Notes under the pieces: model-generated
The model's database searches: none
What the model saw: only the letters and a program-made list of their open reading frames with translations
Told to the model about the DNA's origin: nothing
NCBI RefSeq assembly: GCF_003002815.1
Contig: NZ_PVTF01000004.1
Location: forward strand, 372,001-436,000
Origin: Umezawaea tangerina
GTDB taxonomy: Bacteria > Actinomycetota > Actinomycetes > Mycobacteriales > Pseudonocardiaceae
Direction of reading: 5' to 3'
DNA: 64,000 nucleotides
Position numbers and translations under genes: made by a program
Part shown: positions 27,015 through 35,334 of the stretch, piece after piece
Layout of the letters: each line of letters begins with the position of its first letter
How positions within the stretch are numbered: position 1 is the stretch's first letter

Positions 27015-27928
27015 GCAGAAACCCCAAGGGAAATGGCGGCGGCTGCGAGATCGGCGGAAATCGAGCCGATCTCGTCCGGCGTGGATGGCACCAACGGCAG
27101 CCTCGGCTCGCCCACGTCGACACCGCGCAGCCGCAGCCCCGCCTTCGCGTAGGTGACACCGGGCATCCGGGTGAAGGGCTGGAGCAACGGCAGGAGGCCG
27201 TGGCTGATCGCCCGTGCTCCCACCACGTCGCCCGCTTCGAAAGCGTCGATCATCGAACGAATGCGGTCCGCGGCGAGGTGGCCGATCACGCTCACCACGC
27301 CGACGGCGCCGACCGAGAGCCACGGCAGGTTCAGCGGGTCGTCACCCGAGTAGTACGCCAGGTCCGTCGTCGCCATCACGCGCTGCCCCGCGAGCAGGTC
27401 GCCCTTGGCGTCCTTCACGGCGACGATGCGCGGGTGGGCGGCCAACTCCTGGAGGGTGGCGACCTCGATGGGCACGATGGTGCGCGGCGGGATGTCGTAC
27501 AGCATCACGGGGACGCCGACCGCGTCGGCGACCGCGGAGAAGTGCGCGACGAGGCCGCGCTGCGTGGGCCGCGAGTAGTACGGCGTGACCACGAGCAGAC
27601 CGTGCGCGCCCGCGGCCTCGGCCTGCTGGGCCGCGCGCACGCTGTGGGCGGTGTCGTACGAGCCCGCGCCGCTGACCACGGTCGCGCGGTCGCCGACCGC
27701 CTCGACGACGGCGCGGATCAGGTCCGCCTTCTCGGCTTCGTTGGTCGTGGGGCTCTCGCCCGTGGTGCCGTTGATCACGAGACCGTCGTTGCCCAGCTCG
27801 ACCAGGTATTTGGCGAGCTGCTGCGCCTTGTCCAGGTCCACTGCCCCATGGGCGTCGAACGGTGTGACCATGGCGGTGAGCACGCGGCCGAAGGGTCGGC
27901 CGGGTGAGGCAGTCGGGCATCCGGTCAT
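27011..27928 (-). CDS. dapA: 4-hydroxy-tetrahydrodipicolinate synthase
   Basis: The 305-residue TIM-barrel enzyme condenses pyruvate with aspartate semialdehyde, the first committed step to lysine and meso-diaminopimelate. Visible signatures are VLTAMVTPFDAHGAVDLDKA (about residues 15-34), NGTTGESPT (about 52-60), the GLLVVTPYYSRPTQRGL tyrosine region (about 108-124), YDIPPRT and the Schiff-base lysine in IVAVKDAKGD (about 173). ATG at 27928 has TAGCGT 7 bases upstream (27941-27936), a leaderless pattern. The stop overlaps rnj. The next step, dapB, is encoded at 39419-40189, not adjacent. Confidence 0.95.
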   Translation of the reverse strand: MTGCPTASPGRPFGRVLTAMVTPFDAHGAVDLDKAQQLAKYLVELGNDGLVINGTTGESPTTNEAEKADLIRAVVEAVGDRATVVSGAGSYDTAHSVRAAQQAEAAGAHGLLVVTPYYSRPTQRGLVAHFSAVADAVGVPVMLYDIPPRTIVPIEVATLQELAAHPRIVAVKDAKGDLLAGQRVMATTDLAYYSGDDPLNLPWLSVGAVGVVSVIGHLAADRIRSMIDAFEAGDVVGARAISHGLLPLLQPFTRMPGVTYAKAGLRLRGVDVGEPRLPLVPSTPDEIGSISADLAAAAISLGVSA

Positions 27929-28033
27929 GGGGCAAACGCTACCTGCAATGCGGGTACCCGCACCCACCGAGGTGGATGCGGGCGACCGCACCGAGTGATC
28001 CACTGCACCGGCGCCGAGCGCCGGGGCGCCTTC

Positions 28034-28654
28034 CTAGAGGGCGGTGTCGAGCCCCCGCACGGCCGCCACGGCCTCCGGGTCGCCGTCGAACTCGACCCGC
28101 ACCGCCTTGCGGCCCGACCCCAGCAGCACCAGCTCGCCGACCTCGCCGGTCACCACGACCGGCGTCGGCCCCTGCTTCACCGTGATCGACTGGCCGTCGG
28201 GCCTGCGGAACACCACGCCGACGGGGCTGCGGCGGTAGGCGAACTTCGACGTGAACGCCAGCGCCTTCCACAGCTTCGCGTCGCGGGCCGGGTCCGGCGG
28301 GCGCGGCTCCCAGCCCTCCTGGGCGCGCCGGACGTCCTCGTGGTGGATGAAGAACTCGCCGGAGTTGGCGGGCTCGTCGGCCAGCCGGAACGGCGAGTAG
28401 AGCGGCGGGCCCTGGCGGACCAGGTTGACCAGCTCCGTCCACGGCTTGGCGGCGTAGGAGTCCTGGACCTTCTTGGTGTGCCCGGCCAGCGCCTTCAGCC
28501 TGATGCCGGGCAGCGCGTCCAGCCGGTGTTCGCGCACGACGAGGTGCGCGGCCAGGTCCTTGGTCGTCCACGGCGAGCACAGCGTCGGCGCGTCCGGCCC
28601 CACCTGTACGAACAGATCGCTCAGCTTCTTGCGCTCATCGCGCGCGAGACCCAT
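28034..28654 (-). CDS. TIGR03085-family protein (mycothiol-dependent maleylpyruvate isomerase-like)
   Basis: The 206-residue protein belongs to the actinobacterial DinB/MDMPI-like helical-bundle group that I know as TIGR03085. It opens MGLARDERKKLSDLFVQVGP with the following TLCSPWTTKDLAAHLVVRE motif (about residues 25-45), where a histidine takes part in metal binding, and EFFIHHEDVRRAQEGW with two more histidines (about 99-114). ATG at 28654 has TAGCGT exactly 7 bases upstream (28667-28662). The molecular reaction is unknown; a role with mycothiol-linked substrates is only inferred from the superfamily. It stands between dapA and a Ser/Thr kinase gene. Confidence 0.85.
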   Translation of the reverse strand: MGLARDERKKLSDLFVQVGPDAPTLCSPWTTKDLAAHLVVREHRLDALPGIRLKALAGHTKKVQDSYAAKPWTELVNLVRQGPPLYSPFRLADEPANSGEFFIHHEDVRRAQEGWEPRPPDPARDAKLWKALAFTSKFAYRRSPVGVVFRRPDGQSITVKQGPTPVVVTGEVGELVLLGSGRKAVRVEFDGDPEAVAAVRGLDTAL

Positions 28655-28678
28655 GCCCCGCACGCTACTCCTGGGTGA

Positions 28679-30124
28679 TCACGAGTCCTTGACGATGACC
28701 GACTTCTCGAGCTTGTTGCCGTCCTCGCGCCACACCAGGCAGTAGACGTTGTGCTTCCCGGACCCCTTGTCCGGCTTCCACGCCTTCGCGGTCGGCACCA
28801 GCGCACCGTGCTTGAGCTTGCCCTTGTCCGTGTACTCGATCCGGTTCGAGTCGAAGTACATGCCGCAGAAGCTCTCGGCGTAGGTGGTCAGCGCCTCGGC
28901 TCCGGGGTAGGTGGTCTTCGCGTTGTCGCCCAGTGCGGAGCTGTCGGCGTAGACCTGCACGTCGTGGCCGTTGCACTCGCTCACCGCGCTGCCGCTGTCG
29001 AACTGCGCGGCCAGCGCGAACTTGCCGTCGGCGCAGTAGCCCTCGTAAAGCTCGAAGACCGGGACGTCGCCGTTCTCGCCGTAGCTGAGGGTCTTCACCG
29101 CACTGGCCCCGGCCGACGGGGTGGCGATCCACTTGTGCGCGAAGAACCCGCCGGTGAACACCGCGGCGGCGGCGAGCACGGCGGCCGTGACCAGGGCGAT
29201 CCTGCGGGCCTTGTTCGCCTTCGGGCGCGGGGCGTTCTGGTAGTGCATGGTCGACGCCTGGGTCGGCGCGAAGCCGTGCGGCGGGGTCGGGTTGGCGGCC
29301 TGCCGTTCGAGCATGGCGCGCGCCTGCGGGCCGTTGAGCCGGGCCATGGGGTCGGGCATCAGCAGACCGGTGATCACCGCGGCCAGCACGCCGTGCGCCC
29401 TGGTGAGCCGGGGCACCTCGTTCATGATCGCGTTCAGCGTGGACGCCGTGGAGGAGCGCTCGTAGGGGCTCACGCCCTCGATGGCGTAGCAGAGGGTCGC
29501 GCCCAGCGCCCACAGGTCGGAGGCGGGCGAGGCCTCGTGGCCGTGGATGCGCTCGGGCGCCATGTACGCCGGGGAGCCGATCAGGCTGCCGCTGGTGGTC
29601 AGGCGCGGGTCGTCCACGGCCTGGGCGATGCCGAAGTCGGTCAGCTTCACCCGGCCGTCGGGGCGCACCATGATGTTGCCGGGCTTGACGTCGCGGTGCA
29701 CGATGCCCGCCGCGTGCGCGGCCTCCAGCGCGGACAGCAGCTGCTGCGCCATCGACGACACGCGCTCGGGCGGCATCGGGCCCTGCCGGTTGATGAGGGT
29801 CGACAGCGTCGCCGCCTCGACCAGCTCCATCACGATGTAGGTCATCCGGTTCTCGACGACAACGTCGAACACCGTCACGACCGCGGGGTCGTTCAGCCTG
29901 CCCGCCGCGCGGGCCTCCCGGAGCACCCGCTCCTCCAGGACGTGCCGCTCCTCGGTCGGGACGCCGTCCGGGAGGTGCAGCTCCTTGATGGCGACGTGCC
30001 GCCCGATCACGTTGTCCTGCGCGCGCCACACCACGCCCATGCCGCCGCGGCCCAGTTCGACGAGCAGGGTGTACCTGCCCGCGATGACGCGCGGCTGCGC
30101 GGACACACCTTGCTGTCCCGTCAC
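28679..30124 (-). CDS. Membrane receptor Ser/Thr protein kinase (PknD/StkP-like) with unknown extracellular domain
   Basis: The 481-residue protein has a full Hanks-type kinase domain (about residues 15-275): GRGGMGVVW glycine loop, AIKEL lysine, HRDVKPGN catalytic loop (about 143), DFGIA magnesium site and the SPAYMAPE activation segment. One transmembrane helix lies at about 306-327. The extracellular part (about 330-481) has no PASTA repeats; it carries five or more cysteines and tryptophan/tyrosine-rich segments and I do not recognise it. GTG at 30124 follows GAGGAG about 9 bases upstream. The sensor domain presumably defines the signal; substrates are unknown. Confidence 0.9.
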   Translation of the reverse strand: MTGQQGVSAQPRVIAGRYTLLVELGRGGMGVVWRAQDNVIGRHVAIKELHLPDGVPTEERHVLEERVLREARAAGRLNDPAVVTVFDVVVENRMTYIVMELVEAATLSTLINRQGPMPPERVSSMAQQLLSALEAAHAAGIVHRDVKPGNIMVRPDGRVKLTDFGIAQAVDDPRLTTSGSLIGSPAYMAPERIHGHEASPASDLWALGATLCYAIEGVSPYERSSTASTLNAIMNEVPRLTRAHGVLAAVITGLLMPDPMARLNGPQARAMLERQAANPTPPHGFAPTQASTMHYQNAPRPKANKARRIALVTAAVLAAAAVFTGGFFAHKWIATPSAGASAVKTLSYGENGDVPVFELYEGYCADGKFALAAQFDSGSAVSECNGHDVQVYADSSALGDNAKTTYPGAEALTTYAESFCGMYFDSNRIEYTDKGKLKHGALVPTAKAWKPDKGSGKHNVYCLVWREDGNKLEKSVIVKDS

Positions 30125-30215
30125 CGAAGCAACTCCTCACCGAATGGACCAGCCGGACCCTAGCTGAGACCCTTCGGGAGGCCGACGGGTTTCACGGTTT
30201 CGTGACTTGTTCCTT

Positions 30216-30626
30216 CTATCGGTCCGAACCGGCCGGATGTTGCTGCTCGACCTGGTGGCCCGCCTCGCTGAGCGCGCGCACCGCCCGGACCAGGTCACCG
30301 TCCTTCACCAGCAGGTGGTCGGTGTCGTAGGTGGACAGTGCGAACAGGCTCACGCCCGCCGCGGCCAGCTCGCCCGACAGCGCGGCCATGATGCCGGTCA
30401 GCGTGAACTCCAGCGGCCCGCGCACGGTGAGCAGCCGCCAGCCGCCCTTGGTGCTCTCGTCGGCCGGGGCCACCCCGCTGGGGCACACGATCGACAGCTC
30501 GTCCGGGGTCCTGGTCACCGAGACCAGACCGGACGCGTCCAGCAGGCCCGCGGGGACCGGCGCGTCGGGGGCCAGCCGGGCGACGCTGTAGTCGCCAGGT
30601 CGGACGTCGACGACCAACCGCCTCAC
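30216..30626 (-). CDS. ACT-domain protein
   Basis: The 136-residue protein consists of two ACT-like halves of the CASTOR/aspartokinase-regulator kind: a first half ending LLDASGLVSVTRTPDELSIV (about residues 28-47) and a second with RGPLEFTLTGIMAALSGELA then AGVSLFALSTYDTDHLLV (about 68-106), the TGI...L and S.YDTDH motifs typical of amino-acid sensing ACT domains. It begins 6 bases after the thyX stop and is probably cotranscribed with it. Amino-acid binding is expected; which amino acid, and what it regulates, is not visible. Confidence 0.82.
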   Translation of the reverse strand: MRRLVVDVRPGDYSVARLAPDAPVPAGLLDASGLVSVTRTPDELSIVCPSGVAPADESTKGGWRLLTVRGPLEFTLTGIMAALSGELAAAGVSLFALSTYDTDHLLVKDGDLVRAVRALSEAGHQVEQQHPAGSDR

Positions 30627-30632
30627 CGCGCC

Positions 30633-31385
30633 TCAGCCTTCGCTGACGAGGGGGCTGGACGCGACCTCGCTGCCGTCGGGCAGCGCCGAGATGACGAAGT
30701 CGGCGAACGCGTTGGGCGCGGCCTTCTGCAGCTGCCGCAGGCATTCCACGGCCAGGTCGCGGATCTCCACGTCGGCGTGCTCGGAGGCGCGCATCGCGAC
30801 GAAGTGCCGCCAGGCGCGGTAGTTGCCGGTGACGACGATGCGGGTCTCGGTGGCGTTGGGGAGCACCGCGCGCGCGGCCTGGCGGGCCTGCTTGCGGCGC
30901 AGGGTCGCGCTGGGCACGTCGGCGAACTTCTTCTCCAGGCCCTCCAGCAGGTCCGTGTACGCGGCCACGCTGGCCTCGGCGGCGGCCTGGAAGCGGGCGT
31001 GCAGCTCGGGGTCGGAGGCGATGACCTCCGGCTCCACCATCGCGGCGTCGCGCTCGGGCACGTAGCGCTGCGAGAGCTGCGAGTAGGAGAAGTGCCGGTG
31101 CCGGATCAGCTCGTGGGTCAGCGAGCGGGAGATGCCGGTGATGTAGAAGGTCACCGAGCCGTGCTCCAGCACGGACAGGTGGCCGACCTCGAGGATGTGC
31201 CGGAGGTAGCCCTCGTTCGTGGCCGTGGCCGGGTTCGGCTTCTTCCACGACTGGTAGCACGCGCGGCCCGCGAACTCGGCCAGCGCCTCACCACCGTCGG
31301 TGTCCGTGGACCAGGGGACATCCGCGGGCGGGATGAACTCCGTCTTCGCGATCAACTGCACCTTCGGCGACACCGTCTCGGTCAC
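30633..31385 (-). CDS. thyX: Flavin-dependent thymidylate synthase
   Basis: The 250-residue enzyme makes dTMP from dUMP using FAD and methylene-tetrahydrofolate. The ThyX signature [14 protein letters not shown] (RHR-X7-S form, about residues 95-108) is complete, preceded by [19 protein letters not shown]. The C-terminal nucleotide-binding region is [12 protein letters not shown] (about 187-198). GTG at 31385 follows GAGAGG. No thyA is in the window. In mycobacteria thyX is close to dapA-rnj, as here. Confidence 0.96.
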   Translation of the reverse strand: MTETVSPKVQLIAKTEFIPPADVPWSTDTDGGEALAEFAGRACYQSWKKPNPATATNEGYLRHILEVGHLSVLEHGSVTFYITGISRSLTHELIRHRHFSYSQLSQRYVPERDAAMVEPEVIASDPELHARFQAAAEASVAAYTDLLEGLEKKFADVPSATLRRKQARQAARAVLPNATETRIVVTGNYRAWRHFVAMRASEHADVEIRDLAVECLRQLQKAAPNAFADFVISALPDGSEVASSPLVSEG

Positions 31386-31523
31386 GACTACGGAACCTCT
31401 CTCAAAGCCTCTGTTACGCCGAGCAGCGTATCCCGCGCCCTCGCGGCCGGGCGCAACGCTCCGACCCCCTCCTACCGCACCCCTCTGACACCACGATGAC
31501 CAGACGCTGACATCACCGTTCCC

Positions 31524-31559
31524 TTGACTGACACCATCGATGACGTCATAGTGGTGTCA
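31524..31559 (+). promoter_or_regulatory. Leaderless promoter overlapped by nested palindromes
   Basis: TTGACT (31524-31529), a 17-base spacer and CATAGT (31547-31552) lead to ATG at 31559 after 6 bases. TGACACCA (31529-31536) and TGGTGTCA (31552-31559) are exact inverted arms that end on the -35 and on the start codon, and ATGACGTCAT (31540-31549) is a perfect inner palindrome. This fits an autorepressor site for the RHH protein encoded just downstream. Confidence 0.7.
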
Positions 31560-32125
31560 TGGATCTCTCGCCGTACATCGCATCGCTGCGCGAGGACCTC
31601 GCGACCGCCGCGTCCGCCGGGGACGACAACACCCGACGCACGGCCGCCGCGCTGTCCGGCGCGCTGGAGCCAGCCGCGCGGCTGGCCATCATGAACGCAC
31701 TGTCCGACCTCGCGGCCGAGGTCACGGCCTCGCTGGACGACCGCGTCGTCGAGGTCCGGCTGGACGGCCGGGACGTGCAGGTCGTCGTCACCGGCCCCAC
31801 CCACGACAGCGAACCGGAGCACGAGGAGGTTCCCCCGCGCTCCTTCGGTGACGCCACGGGCGACATCAGCCGGATCACGCTGCGGCTGCTCGACGAGCTG
31901 AAGGCGAAGGCCGAGCAGGCCGCGTCCTCGCAGGGCGTGTCGCTCAACACCTTCGTGTCCCAGGCCGTGCAGGGCGCGCTGAGCAAGGGCGGCCACGGCC
32001 GCCACAAGGGTCCGTGGGGCCAGGGCGGTCCGTGGGGCCAGCAGGAGTCGGCCAAGGGGCCGGAGCGGGAAGACACCAAGGGCGGCGGCGGCAAGTCGCA
32101 GGTCCGCGGCTGGGTCCAGGGCTGA
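31559..32125 (+). CDS. Ribbon-helix-helix (HicB-like) DNA-binding protein
   Basis: The 188-residue protein has an N-terminal HicB-like module (about residues 1-80, ending VVEVRLDGRDVQVVVTG) and a ribbon-helix-helix at about 105-142: ISRITLRLLDELKAKAEQAA then SLNTFVSQAVQGAL. The tail (about 143-188) is Gly/Lys/Gln-rich and probably disordered. Automatic annotation often calls such proteins HicB antitoxins, but no hicA toxin gene is present; the next gene encodes a DUF4097 protein. The start codon lies inside an operator-like palindrome, so autoregulation is likely. Confidence 0.82.
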   Translation: MDLSPYIASLREDLATAASAGDDNTRRTAAALSGALEPAARLAIMNALSDLAAEVTASLDDRVVEVRLDGRDVQVVVTGPTHDSEPEHEEVPPRSFGDATGDISRITLRLLDELKAKAEQAASSQGVSLNTFVSQAVQGALSKGGHGRHKGPWGQGGPWGQQESAKGPEREDTKGGGGKSQVRGWVQG

Positions 32126-32141
32126 GGGGGAGATGGTGGAG

Positions 32142-33038
32142 ATGACCGAGTCAGACGTCGTCCGGCAGCAGAGCTTCGACGTCGAGGGCGTCGTGGAGAT
32201 CGACATCGCGTTGATCTCCGGCCGCGTGCAGGTGCACCTGGTCGACGAGCCCGGCGTGCACGTGGAGGTCCGCTACGACCCGTCGACCGGCGAGTCCTGG
32301 ACCGCGGGGCTCAGCGGCCTGCTGAGCTGGGTGAACGACCAGTTCGGCGGCACCGCCGCCAAGCAGCAGCCCGCGGGCCCGGCCGAGGCCGTCCGCGACG
32401 CCCGCGTCGACCTCGTCGGCTCGCGCCTGAAGGTGCAGTCGTCCAAGGCGCTGCCGCTGCGCGCGGTGCCCCTCAACGTCGTCGTCCGCGCCCCGTCCGG
32501 CTCGCACGTGACCAGCAAGACCGGCTCCGCCGACGTCGCCGTCACCGGTGCCGCGGGCAGGCTCGACGTCACCACCGGCACGGGTGACATCACCGCCGAC
32601 CGCGCCGACGCCGCCGCCGAGGTCAACTCGGGCTCCGGCGACCTGCGCCTCGGCCCCATGCTCGCCGGCCTGCGCGCCAAGACCGGCAGCGGCGACGTGG
32701 AGGTGTCCTCCATCGGCGGCAACACCATCCTCTACACCGGCACCGGCGACGTCTGGCTGGGTGCCGTGCAGCACGACGTGCAGATCCGCACCGGCAGCGG
32801 TGACGTCACCGTCGCCGACGCCGCCTCCGGCCGCATCCAGCTGGCCACCGGCAGCGGCGAGATCCGGATCGGCATCCGCGCGGGCGTCAAGGCGCAGATC
32901 GACGTCTCCTCCCGCTCGGGCAAGGCCCGCAGCGACCTGGACGTCTCGTCCCAGCCCCCGGCGGAGGGCGAGCCGACGCTCTTCGTGACGGGTCGCACCG
33001 GCAGCGGCGACGCGCTCGTCACCACGTCCAGCAGCTGA
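32142..33038 (+). CDS. DUF4097-family beta-helix protein
   Basis: The 298-residue protein is built of short repeated strands with a recurring TGSGD/TGTGD turn (for example TKTGSADV, TTGTGDIT, NSGSGDLR, AKTGSGDV, YTGTGDVW, RTGSGDVT, ATGSGEIR, RTGSGDAL), about eight copies from residue 120 on, as expected for the DUF4097 beta-helix. An ATG at 32133 is possible, but GGGGGAG at 32126-32132 fits 32142 better (9-base spacing). There is no signal peptide. It is the partner of the RHH protein 16 bases upstream; this pairing recurs in actinobacteria as I recall, with unknown function. Confidence 0.85.
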   Translation: MTESDVVRQQSFDVEGVVEIDIALISGRVQVHLVDEPGVHVEVRYDPSTGESWTAGLSGLLSWVNDQFGGTAAKQQPAGPAEAVRDARVDLVGSRLKVQSSKALPLRAVPLNVVVRAPSGSHVTSKTGSADVAVTGAAGRLDVTTGTGDITADRADAAAEVNSGSGDLRLGPMLAGLRAKTGSGDVEVSSIGGNTILYTGTGDVWLGAVQHDVQIRTGSGDVTVADAASGRIQLATGSGEIRIGIRAGVKAQIDVSSRSGKARSDLDVSSQPPAEGEPTLFVTGRTGSGDALVTTSSS

Positions 33039-33051
33039 CCGACCGAGGACC

Positions 33052-33084
33052 AGCGGCGTGCGCACCCCCGATGCGCGCGCCGCT
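33052..33084. terminator. Bidirectional terminator hairpin
   Basis: The 13-base arms 33052-33064 and 33072-33084 (AGCGGCGTGCGCA / TGCGCGCGCCGCT) pair with a single G-U and a 7-base loop, midway between the converging DUF4097 and YcaQ-like genes. Confidence 0.75.
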
Positions 33085-33128
33085 CCTCGTCGTCCTGGGG
33101 ACCTGTGCCCGACCCCCACCCGCCGTCC

Positions 33129-34331
33129 TCAGCGCACCACCGCCCCGAGCGCCCCGGCCAGGTCGCCCTTGGGCATGACGACCACGCCGTCCAGGCCCAG
33201 CCAGTCGGCCATGTGCCGCAGCTCCGCGGCCAGCTCGACGGCCACCCGCCCGTGGTCCCGCCCCGGCTCGGCGAACGCGGACTGGACCCGCAGCACGCCA
33301 CCCGCCCGGTCGGCCTTCAGGTCGACCCGCGCCACCAGCTCCCCGTCCAGCAGGAACGGGAACACGTAGTAGCCGTGGACCCGCTTCTCCTCCGGCACGT
33401 AGATCTCGATGCGGTACCGGAAGCCGAAGATCCGCTCGGTGCGGGCCCGCTCCCAGACCAGCGGGTCGAACGGGCACAGCAGCGCCCGCCCCTGGACCTT
33501 CCGCGGCACCCGCGCCTCGACGTGCCGGTAGGCGGGAGCACCCCACCCGGCCACCTCCACCGGCTCCAGCACCCCGGACTCGACCAGCTCCGCCACCGCC
33601 CGCTGGCTCGCCTTCGGCGCCAGCCGGTAGTAGTCCCGCAGGTCCGGCTCCGTCGCCACCCCCAGCGCGACCGCCGAGCGCGCGACCAGCTGCCGCGCCC
33701 CCTCGTCCGCGTCGACCTTCCGCGCCATGACGTCCGCCGGGATCACCCGTTCGGGCAGGTCGTAGAGCCGTTCGAAGCTCCGGCGCGTGCCGGTGGTCAG
33801 CTCCCCCAGCCCGAACAGGTACTCGCACAGCCGCTTCACCTCCGAGCGCCCCCACCACGGCCCGGTCGACCTCGGCCCCTCCCCCAGCAGCTCGCGCTCG
33901 ATCGCCCCGGCGCCGATCGGCCCCCGCTCCTTGACCACCCGCAGCACGCCCTCGACCAGTTCGGGCGCCCGGTCCGCGATCGACCGGTAGTTCGTCCACC
34001 AGCCCAGCTTCTTCGCGCCGGAGTGCAGCAGCGGCCAGTCCTCCACGGGCACCAGGCTGGCCTCGTGCGCCCAGTACTCGACGAGCATCCGGGGCTTGCG
34101 CGCCGAGTGCGACCAGGCCGCGTCGTCGACCAGGTCGGCCGGGTACGAGCCGAGCCTGCTGAACAGCGGCATGTAATGCGCGCGGACCGCGACGTTCACC
34201 GAGTCGAGCTGGATCAGCTGCACCCGCGACAGCACCCGTTGCAGGTGCCGTCGGCCGGGTGGCGAGGCGGGGCGGGCGTCGGCGAACCCCTGCGCCGCCA
34301 ACGCGATCCGACGGGCAACGTCCGCGTTCAT
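33129..34331 (-). CDS. YcaQ-like DNA glycosylase (winged-helix, interstrand-crosslink unhooking family)
   Basis: The 400-residue protein matches the DUF1006/YcaQ family: ARRIALAAQGFA near the start, RVQLIQLDSVNVAVRAHYMPLFSRLG (split: RVQLIQLDSVNV and RAHYMPLFSRLG, about residues 35-60), the YWAHEASLVPVEDWPLL catalytic region (about 85-101, with the QxD/Q-like acidic and aromatic residues), and the late FDPLVWERARTERIFGFRYRIEIY and GYYVFPFLLDGELVARVDLK blocks. Members excise alkylated or crosslinked bases. ATG at 34331 is chosen because homology begins there. The histidine-kinase gene is divergent. Confidence 0.88.
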   Translation of the reverse strand: MNADVARRIALAAQGFADARPASPPGRRHLQRVLSRVQLIQLDSVNVAVRAHYMPLFSRLGSYPADLVDDAAWSHSARKPRMLVEYWAHEASLVPVEDWPLLHSGAKKLGWWTNYRSIADRAPELVEGVLRVVKERGPIGAGAIERELLGEGPRSTGPWWGRSEVKRLCEYLFGLGELTTGTRRSFERLYDLPERVIPADVMARKVDADEGARQLVARSAVALGVATEPDLRDYYRLAPKASQRAVAELVESGVLEPVEVAGWGAPAYRHVEARVPRKVQGRALLCPFDPLVWERARTERIFGFRYRIEIYVPEEKRVHGYYVFPFLLDGELVARVDLKADRAGGVLRVQSAFAEPGRDHGRVAVELAAELRHMADWLGLDGVVVMPKGDLAGALGAVVR

Positions 34332-34437
34332 CTTCTGCACGTCCGGATACTCCCACCAGGCACCGACAGAAACCGCGACCAGGGACATGACCTTCGTCCA
34401 TTACCGGCCCCGACCGGCGGCTCCTAGAGTCCCGCGC

Positions 34438-35334
34438 ATGAGGTGGGCGCGGAGGACGTGGGGTGCGGCGGCGCTGTCCGCGGTGGCACCGGTCGCGGTG
34501 TGGAACACGCTGGCCGTGACCGGCGGCCCCGTGCCGCCGCCGCGGGTGCTGCTCGGACTGGCGCTGCTGGTACCCGGTTACCTGGTCGGCAGGCGGGTCG
34601 CCGACGGGCGCGCGCCGGTGCTCGCCTGCGTGCTCGGCGCGGTGTGCACGGCCGTGCTGGCGCGGGAGCCCTGGAACCTGGCGGAGGGCCCGGTGGGGGT
34701 GCTCGCCACGGTGGTCTTCCCGTGGTTCGCCGGCCGCTACCGCCGCCAGCACCTGGAGCTGGCCGAGCGGCTGCGCCAGGACGTCCGGCTGGCCCGGCAG
34801 CGCGAGCGGACCCGGATCGCCAGGGACATGCACGACTCGCTCGGGCACGAGCTGACCCTGGTCGCGCTGCGCGCCGGGGCCCTGGAGCTGTCGTCCGACC
34901 TGGCCGAGCCGCACCGGCGGGCGGCGGGCGAGCTGCGGGCGGGCGCGGGCGCGGCGACCGAGCGCCTGCACGAGATCATCGGGCTGCTGCGCGACGACAC
35001 CGAGGACATCTCCTCCCTGGTGGACCGCTCGGTCGCCTCCGGCATGACCGTGCGGCTGGTCGGCGACCGCTCCGCCTCGCGCACCGCCTACCGCGTCGTG
35101 CAGGAGTCCCTGACCAACGCCGCCAAGCACGCCCCCGGCGCCCCCGTCGAGGTGCGCCTCCGGCACACCCCGACCGACCTCGTGGTCAGCGTCGTCAACG
35201 CACCGCCCACCGGCGGCCACGGCCTGGTCGGCCTCGCCGAACGCCTCCGGCTCGCGGGCGGCACCCTCGACGCCGCCACCCGCCCCGACGGCGGCTTCGC
35301 CGTGGTCGCGACGATGCGGAAGGACGCGGGGTGA
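34438..35334 (+). CDS. NarL-type sensor histidine kinase
   Basis: The 298-residue kinase has about four N-terminal membrane segments (roughly residues 10-100) and no visible sensor domain. The HisKA_3 dimerisation helix holds the phospho-acceptor in ARDMHDSLGHELTLVAL (about 128-144), and the ATPase has VVQESLTNAAKHAPG (N box, about 222-236) and GHGLVGLAERLRLAGGTL (G box, about 261-278). ATG at 34438 has TAGAGT 7 bases upstream (34425-34430). It overlaps the response-regulator gene by four bases. The signal is unknown. Confidence 0.92.
   Translation: MRWARRTWGAAALSAVAPVAVWNTLAVTGGPVPPPRVLLGLALLVPGYLVGRRVADGRAPVLACVLGAVCTAVLAREPWNLAEGPVGVLATVVFPWFAGRYRRQHLELAERLRQDVRLARQRERTRIARDMHDSLGHELTLVALRAGALELSSDLAEPHRRAAGELRAGAGAATERLHEIIGLLRDDTEDISSLVDRSVASGMTVRLVGDRSASRTAYRVVQESLTNAAKHAPGAPVEVRLRHTPTDLVVSVVNAPPTGGHGLVGLAERLRLAGGTLDAATRPDGGFAVVATMRKDAG

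Noticed and set aside
31559-33038. HicA-HicB toxin-antitoxin system
   Set aside because: The first protein has HicB/RHH features, but no HicA-like double-stranded-RNA-binding fold is encoded; the second gene is a 298-residue DUF4097 protein.
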